A stretch of 64,000 nucleotides of DNA, taken from positions 68,719,593 to 68,783,592 of the forward strand of contig NC_073744.1 in assembly GCF_029784135.1 (NCBI RefSeq), given 5' to 3'. Source of the DNA: Toxorhynchites rutilus septentrionalis (taxonomy: Eukaryota; Arthropoda; Insecta; Diptera; Culicidae). Positions 12,161 to 23,600 of this stretch are shown one piece after another (the first letter of the stretch is position 1; every line of letters starts with the position of its first letter). The translations under genes and the position numbers were made by a program. The notes under the pieces were generated by a model that did not search any database, was not told the origin of the DNA, and saw only the letters and a program-made list of their open reading frames with translations.

Positions 12161-12534
12161 TAACGATGTAATTCTCCAAACATATCCAAAATCAACAGAT
12201 AGCCTAACGGAATCCTACGTCAACTATGCGGTCGTGTCTCGGACACAACCCACTCGTGACTTTTTTATGAGTGAACTATTTAGGAAAAATAACATCATAA
12301 ATACGCTGTTAAAAAATCTTATTCGAAAATTGAATTTATTAATAAAAACTTTTATATCTCAAAACACCCCCTTTCGATTTTTTAGTATATATTTATTGTA
12401 AAATCCTTCCAATTTGGCAAACTTTTACGCATAGTGATGCTGTGGCAAACTCATAAAAATGGAATCTACATGCGATTCAGCATAACTTTATACAAATCTG
12501 ACTAGCAGTTCTCGAAATATTACTAATACCCGGC

Positions 12535-14695
12535 AAATCACCGCTACTTCCACCGCTTCAGACTTCAGCACGTACAGTGGAAGTCCCTAATCTGCCCATA
12601 ACAGTCGATCCCTTCCATTCAGCGACCTGCAGTCTTCCCGAAAAGTACCCAGTTTCTTCAAGATCTCCGTACCGCGATATTTCTCCTAGTTCCAGCAGAA
12701 ACTCTCCACAACAATCTGAACTTACTTCTCTGTACGGGACACTGGGATGCAGCCAGATACTGGGACGCAATTCCGCCACGAGCACACTGGGAGCCCTTAA
12801 TCTGCCCATCACAGTCGAGCCCTTTCAACCAGCAACCAGCAGTCATCCCTGTGTTTGAGATCGGAGAAGAGGTCTTCCACCATACCTCTCCAGGCAAATA
12901 CCATTGTATTAGCATCTATTCGTTCCCTGAAATGTCCCACAATCACAGTAACCGCCCACCCGAGGATAATTACGACCACGCAGAAAGACCTCACGTCATC
13001 GTAGAGCATCAACAACGCCATCCATGTCTCGTTGTTCAGTCTGGGAGAGGAGTCCCCCGACATGTGACATGTAACTCTAACCGGCTACTACTGATTTATT
13101 ATCAGAACGCTCGGGGGCTACGCACCTAAATTCTTTGCAGTTATATCAGAATCATATTACGATATTGTCGTTCTTACCGTTCTTGGCTAGGCGACCGTAT
13201 TATTTCTCTATAACTGTTTGAAAACACGTTCACCGTGTCACGAACAGCTCTGGATCGAAATTCAGATGAAAGATTTGGTCTTTAGTATCGGTGTTATTAA
13301 TTTACCACCCGAGAAGAAAGGTGAGAAGTATTGAGAAGCACATTGATTCCACTGGAGCCATCTTTTCTAAGCTCGAAGCACAGGATGTTATATATGCGTT
13401 TGTCGACTACAATTAGTCTGGTTTAGGGTGGAATATCCCATCGAATGCTCCATTTTCTATTGACTGCTCGCGATCACGTTTTCGACTGCTTTATCGGCCT
13501 TATTCGATGGATTCTGTTTCCATGGGCTAGCACAGATCAATCCAGTGCCGCTTGCTCGATCTAGTGCTAGCAAATGATGCTGCTTTATCAATGTGCTCGA
13601 TCACCGAGGCCTCCGATCCAGTTATGCCGCTCGACACCGATCATCCAGCACTAGAGGTTGACGTCAATCTACCGTCGCCAACTGGATTTGAAAGTGTACC
13701 AGATCTGACTTGCTTCAGTTTCCAGAAAGCTGATTTCGTTGCATTACATCAAGCAATAGCTCAAGTCGACTGGGAGACCATCGAGGGTATGGATGCTGCC
13801 GTTGCCAGATTGATTGATGTCACGCAATAGTATAATCACTGATTGCGTATCGGCAAGGAGGACTGCACGGAAACCAGTCTGGGGCAATAGACGACTAATA
13901 AAACTGAAGAAATTGCGATCCTTTGCTCTCCGGCGTTTCTGTAAGCAGCGCAGTCCGTTTGCAAAACAAGAGCTGAACCGGACGAGCAATGAATACCGTT
14001 TGTACAATCGCTTCCTGTATAAATAGTATACGAAGCATATTCAGAGAAATCTCCGTAGAAAGTCGAAGCATTTCTGGTCCTTTGTCAACTCCAAGAGAAT
14101 GGAAAAAGACTTGCCCGTTTCTGGTGTACCGCTCGGCTAACACCGCACTCGAGAAATGCAATCACTTCGCTGCTATAGAAGTAGTCAGTGGAGTTTCTTC
14201 CCAAAAAGGTCTGTCGCTACCAATTTTTTCTACTTTGTTTCCATCTGTCTGCGCAATATGGAGCAAGGCACACAGATGAACGCAGTGTATACAGATCTTA
14301 AAGCTGATTTCGACCGCGTCGATCACAAAATCCTTCTAGCAAGGCTATACAAACTCGGGAGTTCGTCCAGATTCACGACATGGTTAAACTCGTATCTAAC
14401 AGATAGACGGATGTGTGTCAAAATAGGACCTGTGCAGTCTGCGACATTCTCTAATCCTTCGGGAGTGCCTCAAGGAAGCAACCTTGGACCATTGTTGTTC
14501 TCACTATTCATCAACGAAGTGTCCTTGCTACTTCCAACTGGATGCCGCCTATTCTATGCCGATGACGTGAAAATCTGTATGACAATCAGGATAGGGATAC
14601 CATCTGGTCGGAGTTGAAAATCAGAACACCTATCACAGCAACGACTATGACCGAATCATTAGCATTATTTTGAGATATAAATAAATAAAAACACG
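12535..14695 (+). pseudogene. CR1/Jockey-group retrotransposon, decayed 5' and RT part
   Basis: From about 13078 the sequence reads LLIYYQNARGLRT, the start of an endonuclease domain as in the element at position 1; the preceding 500 bp are rich in Ser/Pro codons and may be the 5' part of the element. The endonuclease C-terminus (LDLVLAND, DTDHPALEV) is at 13552-13830. The RT fragment at 14156-14617 has FPKRSV, motif A YTDLKADFDRVDH, motif B SGVPQGSNLGPL and motif C FYADD. Several frameshifts and a deletion before motif A are present. A short AAATAAATAAA stretch at 14683-14693 could be a truncated tail, or the element may continue at 19.2 kb. Confidence 0.8.
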
Positions 14696-14880
14696 TTGTA
14701 TGTGATTTACACCTCCAGAGACCAAAATTTTTTAAAATCTATTTTTTCTGTATTATAGTGATTTTCAACACTTTTAGCTGATTCGTCACTTTACTTCCGT
14801 TTTTGGAAGAATGATGGGAGTGAGAAATGAACTCATGAGAGGTATGGATGTTGCCACTACGCCAGATCGCCTCCACTCTT

Positions 14881-15350
14881 AAGGGGGTATTCTAGTGTAG
14901 AGACACGAATTTCGGACGTTTTTTCGAGCTTCGAAAAAATGAAACAAAGAATAATTTTACTAACAATCATACCATTATTTGTTTATATATCTTTCAACAA
15001 TAAAACGAAATTGAGCGACAAATACCGCTATTGCATCAATCTCGGACAAGTCAAAAACATGTTTTTTGACAAAATGGCGGCCGTTTGAAGAAAAAGGTGT
15101 AATTTAAAACGTTTGTTCACGTTTCCACATTTTTTTTAAAGCAAAGTTCAAAAACTATTATTTTTGGTTCATGCGATAGAGAGATGCATACAGATTGCGT
15201 TCATATAAATTTTACATAAATCGGTTCAGTAGAACTTGTGATATCGTGTTTGAGAAAAATAGTTTCGAGAAAAACGCGTTTTCGTATCAAGGCCATACTG
15301 GATTAGAGTCGCATCACTAGAATGGCCATAACTCGGTAAAAAATGGGATT
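14881..15350. repeat. Dispersed non-coding repeat
   Basis: The block starts GGGGGTATTCTAGTGTAGAG and ends near CATACTGGATTAGAG. It resembles 30885-31160: both contain AAAATGGCGGCC, AAATCGGT(T/C)(C/G)AGTAGA and GAGAAAAACGCGTTT in the same order. No coding sequence. Confidence 0.5.
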
Positions 15351-16164
15351 TTCGAAAATTCTAGGGTATATTCTTGAATACTAAACTTCAGAAATATGGA
15401 GAAAAAGAAAGATTTTTTTTTTATTTCTATACTAGAATACTTCCTTAAATCTGTTTGTTTAACGTACTTCTTGGACGATCCATACATTGATAATAATCCG
15501 GAATTGATAGTTTTTGTTCTGTACGAGAACAGGAGATTTATGTGCTGTTTATTTATATTTTTGCGCAATGGTGTCGGTGACAATTAATTGATTTGAAGCT
15601 TTTATTCTGTAATGAAACCCAAGAGTTCCTACTGCAGCTCAAATCCTCTGAGCGATGTGATTTTTATACCATATAATTCAACATGGATTTCGAAGAGGAT
15701 ACCAATTGAATATGCTTGCAATGTTTCGGTGTATGGATATGCTTTTTCAAATCAAACCATTACAGGAATTGTTCATTGTGGATTCAAAAGTTCTGTTTCA
15801 ACAAAATGACAAAATGAACATATCGCTATTGACCACCAACACTTACAAATCACATGTGCAGTACTTGATATCATAATCATTAGGTCTATCTGTGAGACAA
15901 AAGTACCTTCGGTGCAATTCGTCGGTAAAATGATACTCACGTTTAGACATTTTAAAATTTTTTTTTTATCCCTTTTGTTTATTTCAGGCTCATTAGCATT
16001 TTGGCTGTAACAGAGCCGAATTTCAATCGTGTACATGTCACATGTTTATAATATCTATAATTAGCACATTACACAGTTGCCATGTTTTCGGCGTTAGAGT
16101 ATTCCCTTCTATACCATTGCATATGGTACACATTTACACAGTTGCCATATAGGCGTAAGAGTTT
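15351..16164. other. Unassigned AT-rich region
   Basis: Only short chance reading frames with biased AT-rich codons. No repeat or RNA gene recognised. Confidence 0.45.
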
Positions 16165-16452
16165 TCGTTCTGTTCTTCCATTATCCAGTTAGACCGGACA
16201 GCGGAGACAGTTGATTGATCATTGTTGAGTTATTTATAGAACAGCAGCCCGATGTGTCTTGCAGAGCAGAGCAGTTGTATGGATGAATCGATCGTATTTC
16301 GACCGTGGATCGATCTCCATCGCTGATGATTGTTGCGTGGACGTAGCTATTCTGTAACAACACAAAGATGGTCAATGAGGGTCCTGAGTTTTGAACTCAC
16401 GATCGATCGCTTACTAAGCGAACGCGCAACCAATGTGGCTACGGAGACCCCC
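16165..16452 (-). mobile_element. tRNA-derived SINE (Feilai-like)
   Basis: Read from 16452 downwards it starts GGGGGTCTCCGTAGCC with an A box (GTAGCCACATTGG region) and continues through GTTCGCTTAGTAAGCGATCG to a B-box-like GAGTTCAAAACTC near 16390. About 200 bp of unrelated body follow. The head lacks the pairing of a functional tRNA, so this is a pol III retroposon and not a tRNA gene. The name Feilai is from recollection of mosquito SINEs and is tentative. Confidence 0.7.
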
Positions 16453-16475
16453 GTTTTAAAATTTTAGTCACCAAT

Positions 16476-16905
16476 AAAAAGTTACAGGAGGGTTATGGCC
16501 GAGAAACGACAGCATACGACGTAGGATTACGTTAAGCTATGATTGCAAATTAATTCTGGATATGTTTGAAAAATTCCATTATTTAACTCTTGGATAATAA
16601 TTTAATGACTGAAGGCAACACAGATTGCTTGTGCCAATTGACCAATCAGACCGCGGGACTTTCGTGTAGATAATGCTTGACATTTTTCAATTGTTCGATG
16701 GTCAATTTCAGAAAATATAAAATTTTGTTCATCGTATTATATTATTAGGGAATGTCTGAATCGATTGATGCAAATATCTCGAACATCCTTAAGTAAATGA
16801 TTGAACAATGAGCGATTCAAATAAAACAGTTTTCGCGATGCGGTAGATTTTTCATTTTTCGCTTTGTATCCCAATATGTTACTGATAGACGTAATCATAC
16901 GTCAA
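16476..16905 (-). mobile_element. Helentron-like element (HINE-type), copy 3, no minisatellite
   Basis: Minus orientation: starts at 16905 with TTGACGTATGATTACGTC, ends after an inverse copy (TAATCCTACGTC) near 16520, a decayed hairpin and CTCCTGTAACTTTTT at 16476-16490. That terminal string is shared with the copies at 12.25 and 37.2 kb. It lacks the 94-bp units, so they are an optional insert. The ATTATCCAAGAGTT segment corresponds to the histone-like downstream element of copy 2. Confidence 0.68.
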
Positions 16906-17266
16906 AATTGTTTTACTCAAAAACAAAATACAAAAAATAAAAAATTAATTATGATCAGAGTTTGGCAATTTCAAACAAGAAGATGAAAATGATTTTTACT
17001 TCATCTTTTCTCATTAGCCAGAATCTTTTTCGATTACAAGTATTCTCTACTCAAACTGGAACATTTAAAAGCAAACACTTTCTCTTGAAGATTGAAACTG
17101 CTCGAATTCATTATCAATCGAATGGCTATATGTCAATTTCAGATTCACATGTTAAAGGACCGTCGTTGCTTCCAATTGAATGTTTTACTCGGTTTCATTT
17201 CTCTAAACTGGATTTTCCCGGACTGTTTTTCCAAAAAAAATGAATTACAGATCGGACTCGATTATA

Positions 17267-18549
17267 TTAGGCTGTCAAAAAAGTCTTGCGGTTTTTTTTT
17301 TGAATTTTCATTTGTTCATAAAATTAGTTACAATCATCTGTTTTAAGTCAAATATGCGCCGTTTTGTTCGATGACTTGTTCCCAACGAGATGCCAACTTC
17401 ATAATACCCCTGTTATAGAAGCTCGCTTCCTTATTGGCAAAAAACTCGGATAGCCAATTTTCACAGGCCTCTTTTGTGGCTAACTTCTGACTACCTAGCT
17501 CGTTCGCCATGGACAAAAACAGGTGGTAGTCACTTGGTGCAAGGTCCGGACTATACGGCGGATGCAGAAGAACCTCCCATCCGAGCTCCCGGAGCTTCTG
17601 GTGCGTCACCAAAGAAGTGTGTGGCCTGGTGTTGTCCTGATGGAAGACAATGCGGCCTCTGTTTATCAAAGATGGCCTCTTCTTCATGAGTGCTACCTTC
17701 AAGCGGTCCAGTTGTTGGCAGTACAGGTCCGAATTGAGCGTTTGGCCATAGGGAAGCAGCTCATAATAGATTATTCCTTGACAATCCCACCAAACACACA
17801 GCAGAATCTTCCTGGCCGTTAATGAGGGCTTGGCCACCGTCTGAGCCGCTTCAGCGGGCTTCGACCACGGCCGTTTGCGCTTCACGTTGTCGTAAGTGAC
17901 CCTCTTTTCATCGCCAGTCACCATCCGCTTCAGAAACGGGTCGATTTTGTTGCGATTCAGCAGCGATTCACATGCGTCGATTCGGTCAAAGATGTTTTTT
18001 TGCGTCAACGTGTGTGGCACCCATACATCGAGCTTGTTTGTCGATCCAAGCTTCTTCAAATGGTTAATAACGGTTTGATGACTTATCCCCAGCTCTTGGC
18101 CGATGCTACGGCTGCTACTATGCCAGTCTTTCTCGGCTAATTCAGCGATTTTGTCGCAATTTTCGACGACAGGCCTTCCGGAGCGTGGCGCATCTTCGAC
18201 GACCACTACACCAGAACGAAAACGTTGAAACCATCGTTGTGCGGTGGAAATGGAAACTGTATCGGGTCCATAAACTGCACAAATGTTATTGGCAGCTTGA
18301 GATGCATTTTTGCCTTTGTCATAGTAGTACTGTAAAATATGTCGGATTTTCTCTTTATTTTGCTACATATTTGCGACACTATAACTCACGAACGGCTTAA
18401 CCAAACAAAACACTGAAGGACTATATTATAGCCAGCAAAAATACCTTTCCAACAAGCTATAGTATGACTCGATACAATGAATACAACTAGAACTACGCGC
18501 TTACAACGACACCTCGCGGAAATACCGCAGGACTTTTTTGACAACCTAA
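17267..18549 (-). mobile_element. mariner DD34D element, copy B, near-complete
   Basis: 1283 bp, inverted ends TTAGGCTGTCAAAAAAG..., TA at 17265-17266 and 18550-18551. It is inserted in the TA-rich arm of a MITE. Same family as copy A; this is the better preserved of the two. Confidence 0.95.
17343..18368 (-). pseudogene. mariner transposase, copy B: open except for a stop at codon 2
   Basis: From the ATG at 18368 to the TAA at 17343 there are 341 codons, the usual mariner length. The only disabling change seen is TAG at codon 2, where copy A has GAG. Downstream the frame is open: helix-turn-helix with TAQRWFQRF and a second one near SHQTVINHLKKLG, the linker WVPHTLT, first Asp in VTGDEK, second in FHQDN, third in APSDYHLF, with exactly 34 residues between the last two. 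The C-terminus is NGAYLT. The position after VTGDEK is Arg instead of the usual Trp, a possible weakening. Re-initiation at a downstream non-ATG codon would be needed to make protein. Confidence 0.92.
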
Positions 18550-19204
18550 TATATAATCGCAATTTCACTTCAACGATAATTTTTGAATCCAATACATAAT
18601 CGAATCACAAAAAAGCTATCTTTCTATTAATGTTTGACATTCATACATTAATGAAAAAATTGTTTTCTTGAGATTCGATTATGTATAGAATTTGAAAATA
18701 ATTGTTGAAAAAAAATGGTCGACTATATATAATCGAGTCCGACCTGTAATAGAGGTATATGAGGACATGTTAGTCTTACAACCAGCGCCAGCAACTGATT
18801 ATGCCTGCTGGCATACTGCACATCCTTCCACATCGTCATATTCATTTCTTTCAGCGAATACGGATCGAAATTGAACATAATTTTCATTCAGATATAAGAC
18901 ACTTTCATCTTCATTTGACGATTTTATAACTTCGCTTCATTGTGAAGGATGAATCAAATGAACGTGGAACGAAACAACACTGTTCAGAGGAAAAGAGATA
19001 TTCTTTTCATTGAGCGTGAAGAGAGAGTTATTTTTAGCCTGAGGCTGTGTCAATTGTAAGGCCCTGATTATTCATCAACATAATTGAATTTCTTATAAGA
19101 ATCAGGACAAATGCTAGAACATGAAAAAGAAATCACGTCGCCCCAAAAGCATCTCAAAATCAGAACACGTCCTGCTAAATCAGGACAGATGGTAACCCTA
19201 AATC

Positions 19205-20620
19205 AGAAACGTACTAGATTGCCATAGGCTTCAGGATCTGGTCGACCGCTTTGAAGAATGGTGTTTGAGAAATATGATGTCGCTCAGTATCTCGGAATGC
19301 AGCACTATTTCGTTTCATCGGAAGCTCATGGTAATTGGGTTTAGCTACTCCATTCCTGGCCAAGTCCTGTCGCGGGTGGTCCACATCCATGACCTTGGAG
19401 TGACCGTTGATAATGCGCTCAGTTTCCGACAGCACTTCAACGAAATTATCGCTAAAGCCAACCGGCAATTGGGATTCATTCTAAAAAAATTACGAGCGAA
19501 TATCGTGATCCACACTGTCTGTCTGTCTGTATGTCTCTATACTGCTCGCTAGTTCGATCTACACTGGAGTTTAGTACAGTTGTCTGGTGCTCATTCCAAG
19601 CTTACTGGATTTGTAGGATTGAGTCTATTCAGCGGAAATTTGTACGACATGCTCTCCGGAATCTTCCGTGGCGGGATCAACTAAACTTGCCACCGTACGA
19701 GGCTCGTTGTCAACTATTGGGACTGGAGACGCTGGATAGAAGACGTATCAAAACACAGGAATCGAATGCCCTGCACTGTTGGCGCAAATTAATATGCATG
19801 CACCTGAACGTATTCTTCGTACCAGAAACTTATTACATCCTGAAGTGTGAACTATACGTTGCACAATCCTGTTTGTTTTACGTCAGTCTGTTTCAACAAT
19901 TTGTCCGAACTATTTGACTTTAATATATCTTCGGACATCTTTTACAAACGACTCACTCGTAGATGATAAATTTTGTAGTGTCTTTATTTTGTTTGATCAT
20001 TGTATTTGATTTAGTAGTGTCGTTTATTTTCTCTCGGTTACCTTCTTAGGTTTCCCAAAGATAAGAGAGAATTATTCCGACGAAAAGTACATGTGATAAA
20101 TAGCTAAATATATAGATTTATCTCGATTACCTTCTCAGGTTCCACAAAGATAACTCCACCGTCGTGATTGGATTCCGATGTAAAGTACATGCGTTAAATA
20201 ATAGAATATATAGTCGTTCCAATAAATTTTATAGGTTTTCCTTCTCAAGATACCTAAAGATAATTTCTGCCGCGTGTCGTAACACGAGATTTTAGGGTTT
20301 TCGTTCCGTCGAGTGGTCTAGTTCGCGTTCACATAATCACATCACTTACTTCAGTGAATGCTGATTATTACCTCTCCCCACTAACACTAATCCGTTCCAT
20401 GATAATCGCTAGGGAATTACACTATAGAGGCAATCCTTCTGGCCTTTGGGCTGCGAACATCATACTAACATTCCTTCCCTTCTACTGGTGGCTATAAGGA
20501 CGTGGCCAGCGTCCTTATTGACTATTTAAAGTTGGAATCATCGAAGCTTGCACAATGAGAATGATTTGCTATTCCCAAGCGTCATTCAGTGTGTTTAAAG
20601 GTTTAAATAAATAAATAAAA
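19205..20620 (+). pseudogene. 3' part of a CR1/Jockey-group retrotransposon with 3' UTR repeats
   Basis: The RT C-terminal half begins after the YADD motif (LQDLVDRFEEWCLRN), with HDLGVTVDNALSFRQHF, then LVRSTLEFSTVVW and RIESIQRKFVRHALRNLPW at 19531-19740. The protein end FDFNISSDIFYKRLTR is in another frame and stops at 19954. A 650-bp 3' UTR follows with three imperfect repeats (CTTCTYAGGTTYC and AAAGATAA boxes near 20040, 20130 and 20235) and an AAATA tail at 20604-20620. It begins about where the RT fragment at 14.6 kb stops. Confidence 0.82.
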
Positions 20621-23600
20621 TGAAACAAATGAAATAATTTGATATAATCAAAACCATGTTCGTGCAATATGAAAAAATGCATACTGCTGCTGGACATTAC
20701 GACTAAGGTTCCGACATCGTATGAAAATTTCACTGGACATCTGGATTTTGAGTTACGGTTTTTGAAGGAAAGATCAATAATTTTGAATACGCTCTTCTAA
20801 AAAATCAGTCGTATTATAAATTGGTCATATGATAATGAAAATTGTGATTTTGTGTAACTTCCAACCACATATACCTAGTTTCAATAAAATCGAGAAGGGT
20901 CACCTTGGCATATACTGGTTTCGATCGATATTGCGTGGAATTGCTCAATTTTTTGGTTCTCAAAACAACCAATCATTTTGCCAAACATTTGACATGAACT
21001 GAAATGCAGATCTGAACCAAATAACATAAATAACTGTCACAAAGCTAAAGCATGACTCTGAGTGCATTCTAGAAGTTACGAACTCCGACGACACATCCAT
21101 TACTTCGAATCTGTCACAACCACTGGACATGACCGACATTTACGACATTACCGCCGCCGATTGTACGCACTTTTCCTCCGTTTCAGCTCGCATTTAGTGC
21201 CAGCCGCAACTTACCGTTCTGTCAACAATAATAACAATCGCGCAATCATTCATGTTAAAATTGCTAACCGAACACGACCGCCACGAGTGTGCGCGAGGTT
21301 GAATAGCATGTCCTCTCGCATTTCGCGAGAAGTCACACCTGGTCGAGTTCGAATGCCGAAAGCTGCAGCATATCAGTGTTGAGCCCACTTATGCAATATC
21401 TTGTACGAGACATGGACAACCCGGGTACAAGGGGCGCGCGGTCGAGTGCAACTAGGGCTGCATTTTTATTACTTTAGAAAATGTTCTGCAAATTTAGCGA
21501 ATCTGCGCGCTCTGACGGACGGCCCCACAAGATTTATGATCTCTTCGTGGCCATCCGTCCGACCGCTCCGAAGCGCCCAGAGGCTGTGCGACTGTGCGGC
21601 TACGAGATCGATTGGATGCGATAAGTGGCTGCAACATTGGATTATAATGGAAAGTTGATCACTAGATAGGTCGTATCTAGCTCAATCAATCTGTTACGTC
21701 ATTTTCTGCAATAAGCAACCTTCCCGGAGGGGACACAACTGGCAGAAAAAAGAACTTACATTTTCATCCAAACAGAAAAAAATAATTTATTATTAGTTTG
21801 GCCATGCAAACGACTTGAAATCTCAACATATATTCAACAGATCTTGCGTCTATGAACTTGACCTTGGCTACGAGCAATGACAATGGTGATAGTGAATCAT
21901 TTTGCACATGCTTTTAATTGCAAACTTTTAGTGTCGGCGGCGAAGGCTGAGCTTTGCCCGCGGGTGCCAAAATTCTTACACACTTAGGGAAGGATTTGCT
22001 CACGTAATACGTCCATTCGATTGCAATGAATCAGCAAAAAATTACAGCAGGGATTAGCATTACACTAACAACACCTTCTATTATGCCCGACGAATGACGT
22101 GAGATGACTCAAGTCACAGTATTCCCGAAGGCGAAAGGCGTGACTATATCGGGTGAGATTTGTAGTCGTCACCCTTTTCTCTGTTAGCGACTCGAAAATC
22201 GAAAAAAGGTGCTACAAGTAGTGTGACTTCCAGAATGAAGCGAGCAACTTTATAATCTCACGTCACTCGCGATGCAGAAAAGAGAGGAATGTCAAACTAC
22301 AATCATAAATCTCAGAACGCAGTCGCAGCGGAATCGAATCAGTCACAACGTGCATACACCTACCGTAAATTGCGTCCTTCTGATCGTATCTCGTACACCA
22401 ATATAATGGTAGGACAACTTTCCACGCTGTATTGTATTTAAATTATTCAATACCCCCATTTTTTCCGAGCACGCGACCGAGGTGTCAACGACGGCTCGTT
22501 CTCGTATCGAATTGAGCGCATTCGAGTTCAACTTGTAAAACATGGCTCTTCGGTTTGTAACGCATCGTGTGACGAATCGTCACATAATCAACGGTTCGAG
22601 GCAAAAGTAAATCCGAGGTTGTCTGATTACCTTTGTGATTGATATTTAATTCGATTGTGCGTGCCATAATTGTGTTTTACATTTTTAATGGGTAACGATT
22701 TTAATTTCTCTCTCTCACTTTTGTCGTAACCCAAGCACCACGTTTGAACGCCAAGCGCTGCCATACGTAATTGGTCATAAATTGGTGATCAGCTAATCTA
22801 TAACGCCGTAGGTACGATAGTTTTGAACTTATTTTCCAATAAGCGCCTCAATGTTGATGGGTACCGAGCATGATAATAGTACAACAATTACGCCCAATCT
22901 GAATAATTACGGTTTGGGAACTGTTACAAGGAGTGCTGCGTTTATCACATGCTCAAAACCAACCTCCAGACAGGTTGTAATTTACTAGCCAATTGATACT
23001 AATTGGTAATAGAACCATTAGATAACCAAATATCATTTCAGTCCTTGGAATGCATGCGAGCCACCACTTCGCATGTCAAACACAAACTTGAAACAAGCTC
23101 GTGGCTACCATAACCACTCTCACAAAACCGGACTCATCATCTCCAAGTACGATAAAGTCTTCCACTAAGCTTACTACATGCTCCGCACGGATGCATCAAA
23201 CGTCAGAGTGAGCGCGATACACTATCCTACCCCCATCCGGTAGATTCATTCAGCTGAAACCAAAATTACGCGGTGGCAGTCGCTTCTCACCGATGCCAAG
23301 ATACAGGTTTAGCCGGTTTCAGGATTTTCCTCCGCGCGAATCTCTTTTTTTTACTTCTTCAATTATCGCCATTGAACCTTGCGAGCAAATTCCAAAATAA
23401 CTCACACACAAACAAACTATGTGCGCGGAAAAGTTACAACGCGACCGCGGCTCGAACCAACGTGGCTGTGGTATGTTTTCCCCGCCACTCGCGTTTTGTT
23501 TGTTTACATTTGTCTCTCCCTGGAACCCGGCTCAGTCCACTTGTGCCCCGTGTAGGAGACCAGCACTGGAGAGTTTCTGTTTCAGGGCCTTATTTTTTTC

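Larger units (their letters stand above)
10641..12266 (+). mobile_element. Helentron-like element (HINE-type), copy 2, with minisatellite
   Basis: Starts TTGACATAGGATTACGTC at 10641. An inverse of this end, GGAATCCTACGTCAA, lies at 12209-12223, followed by a hairpin (12230-12250, 9-bp arms with one mismatch) and a TGACTTTTTT end. Four 94-95 bp tandem units, a (TA)n tract and a histone-type stem-loop lie inside. The copy at 36.6 kb is the closest relative and shares both ends and the DNA around the minisatellite. The asymmetry of a terminal left repeat, subterminal right repeat, internal tandem units and 3' hairpin is that of non-autonomous Helentrons. Confidence 0.65.
17248..18746. mobile_element. 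pogo-like MITE split by mariner copy B
   Basis: The ends are CAGATCGGACTCGATTATA at 17248 and its inverse TATAATCGAGTCCGACCTG ending at 18746, each flanked by TA (17246-17247 and 18747-18748). Without the mariner the MITE is about 214 bp and is itself partly palindromic (CATAATCGAATC near 18594 and its inverse near 18673). Such ends are known for pogo/Tigger-type MITEs. No coding capacity. Confidence 0.75.

Noticed and set aside
16380..16452. tRNA gene on the minus strand
   Set aside because: Same reasoning: a tRNA-like SINE head followed by a body.
21062..21382. Arg/His-rich 106-residue protein
   Set aside because: No family motif and an overlapping antisense frame of similar quality; likely chance.
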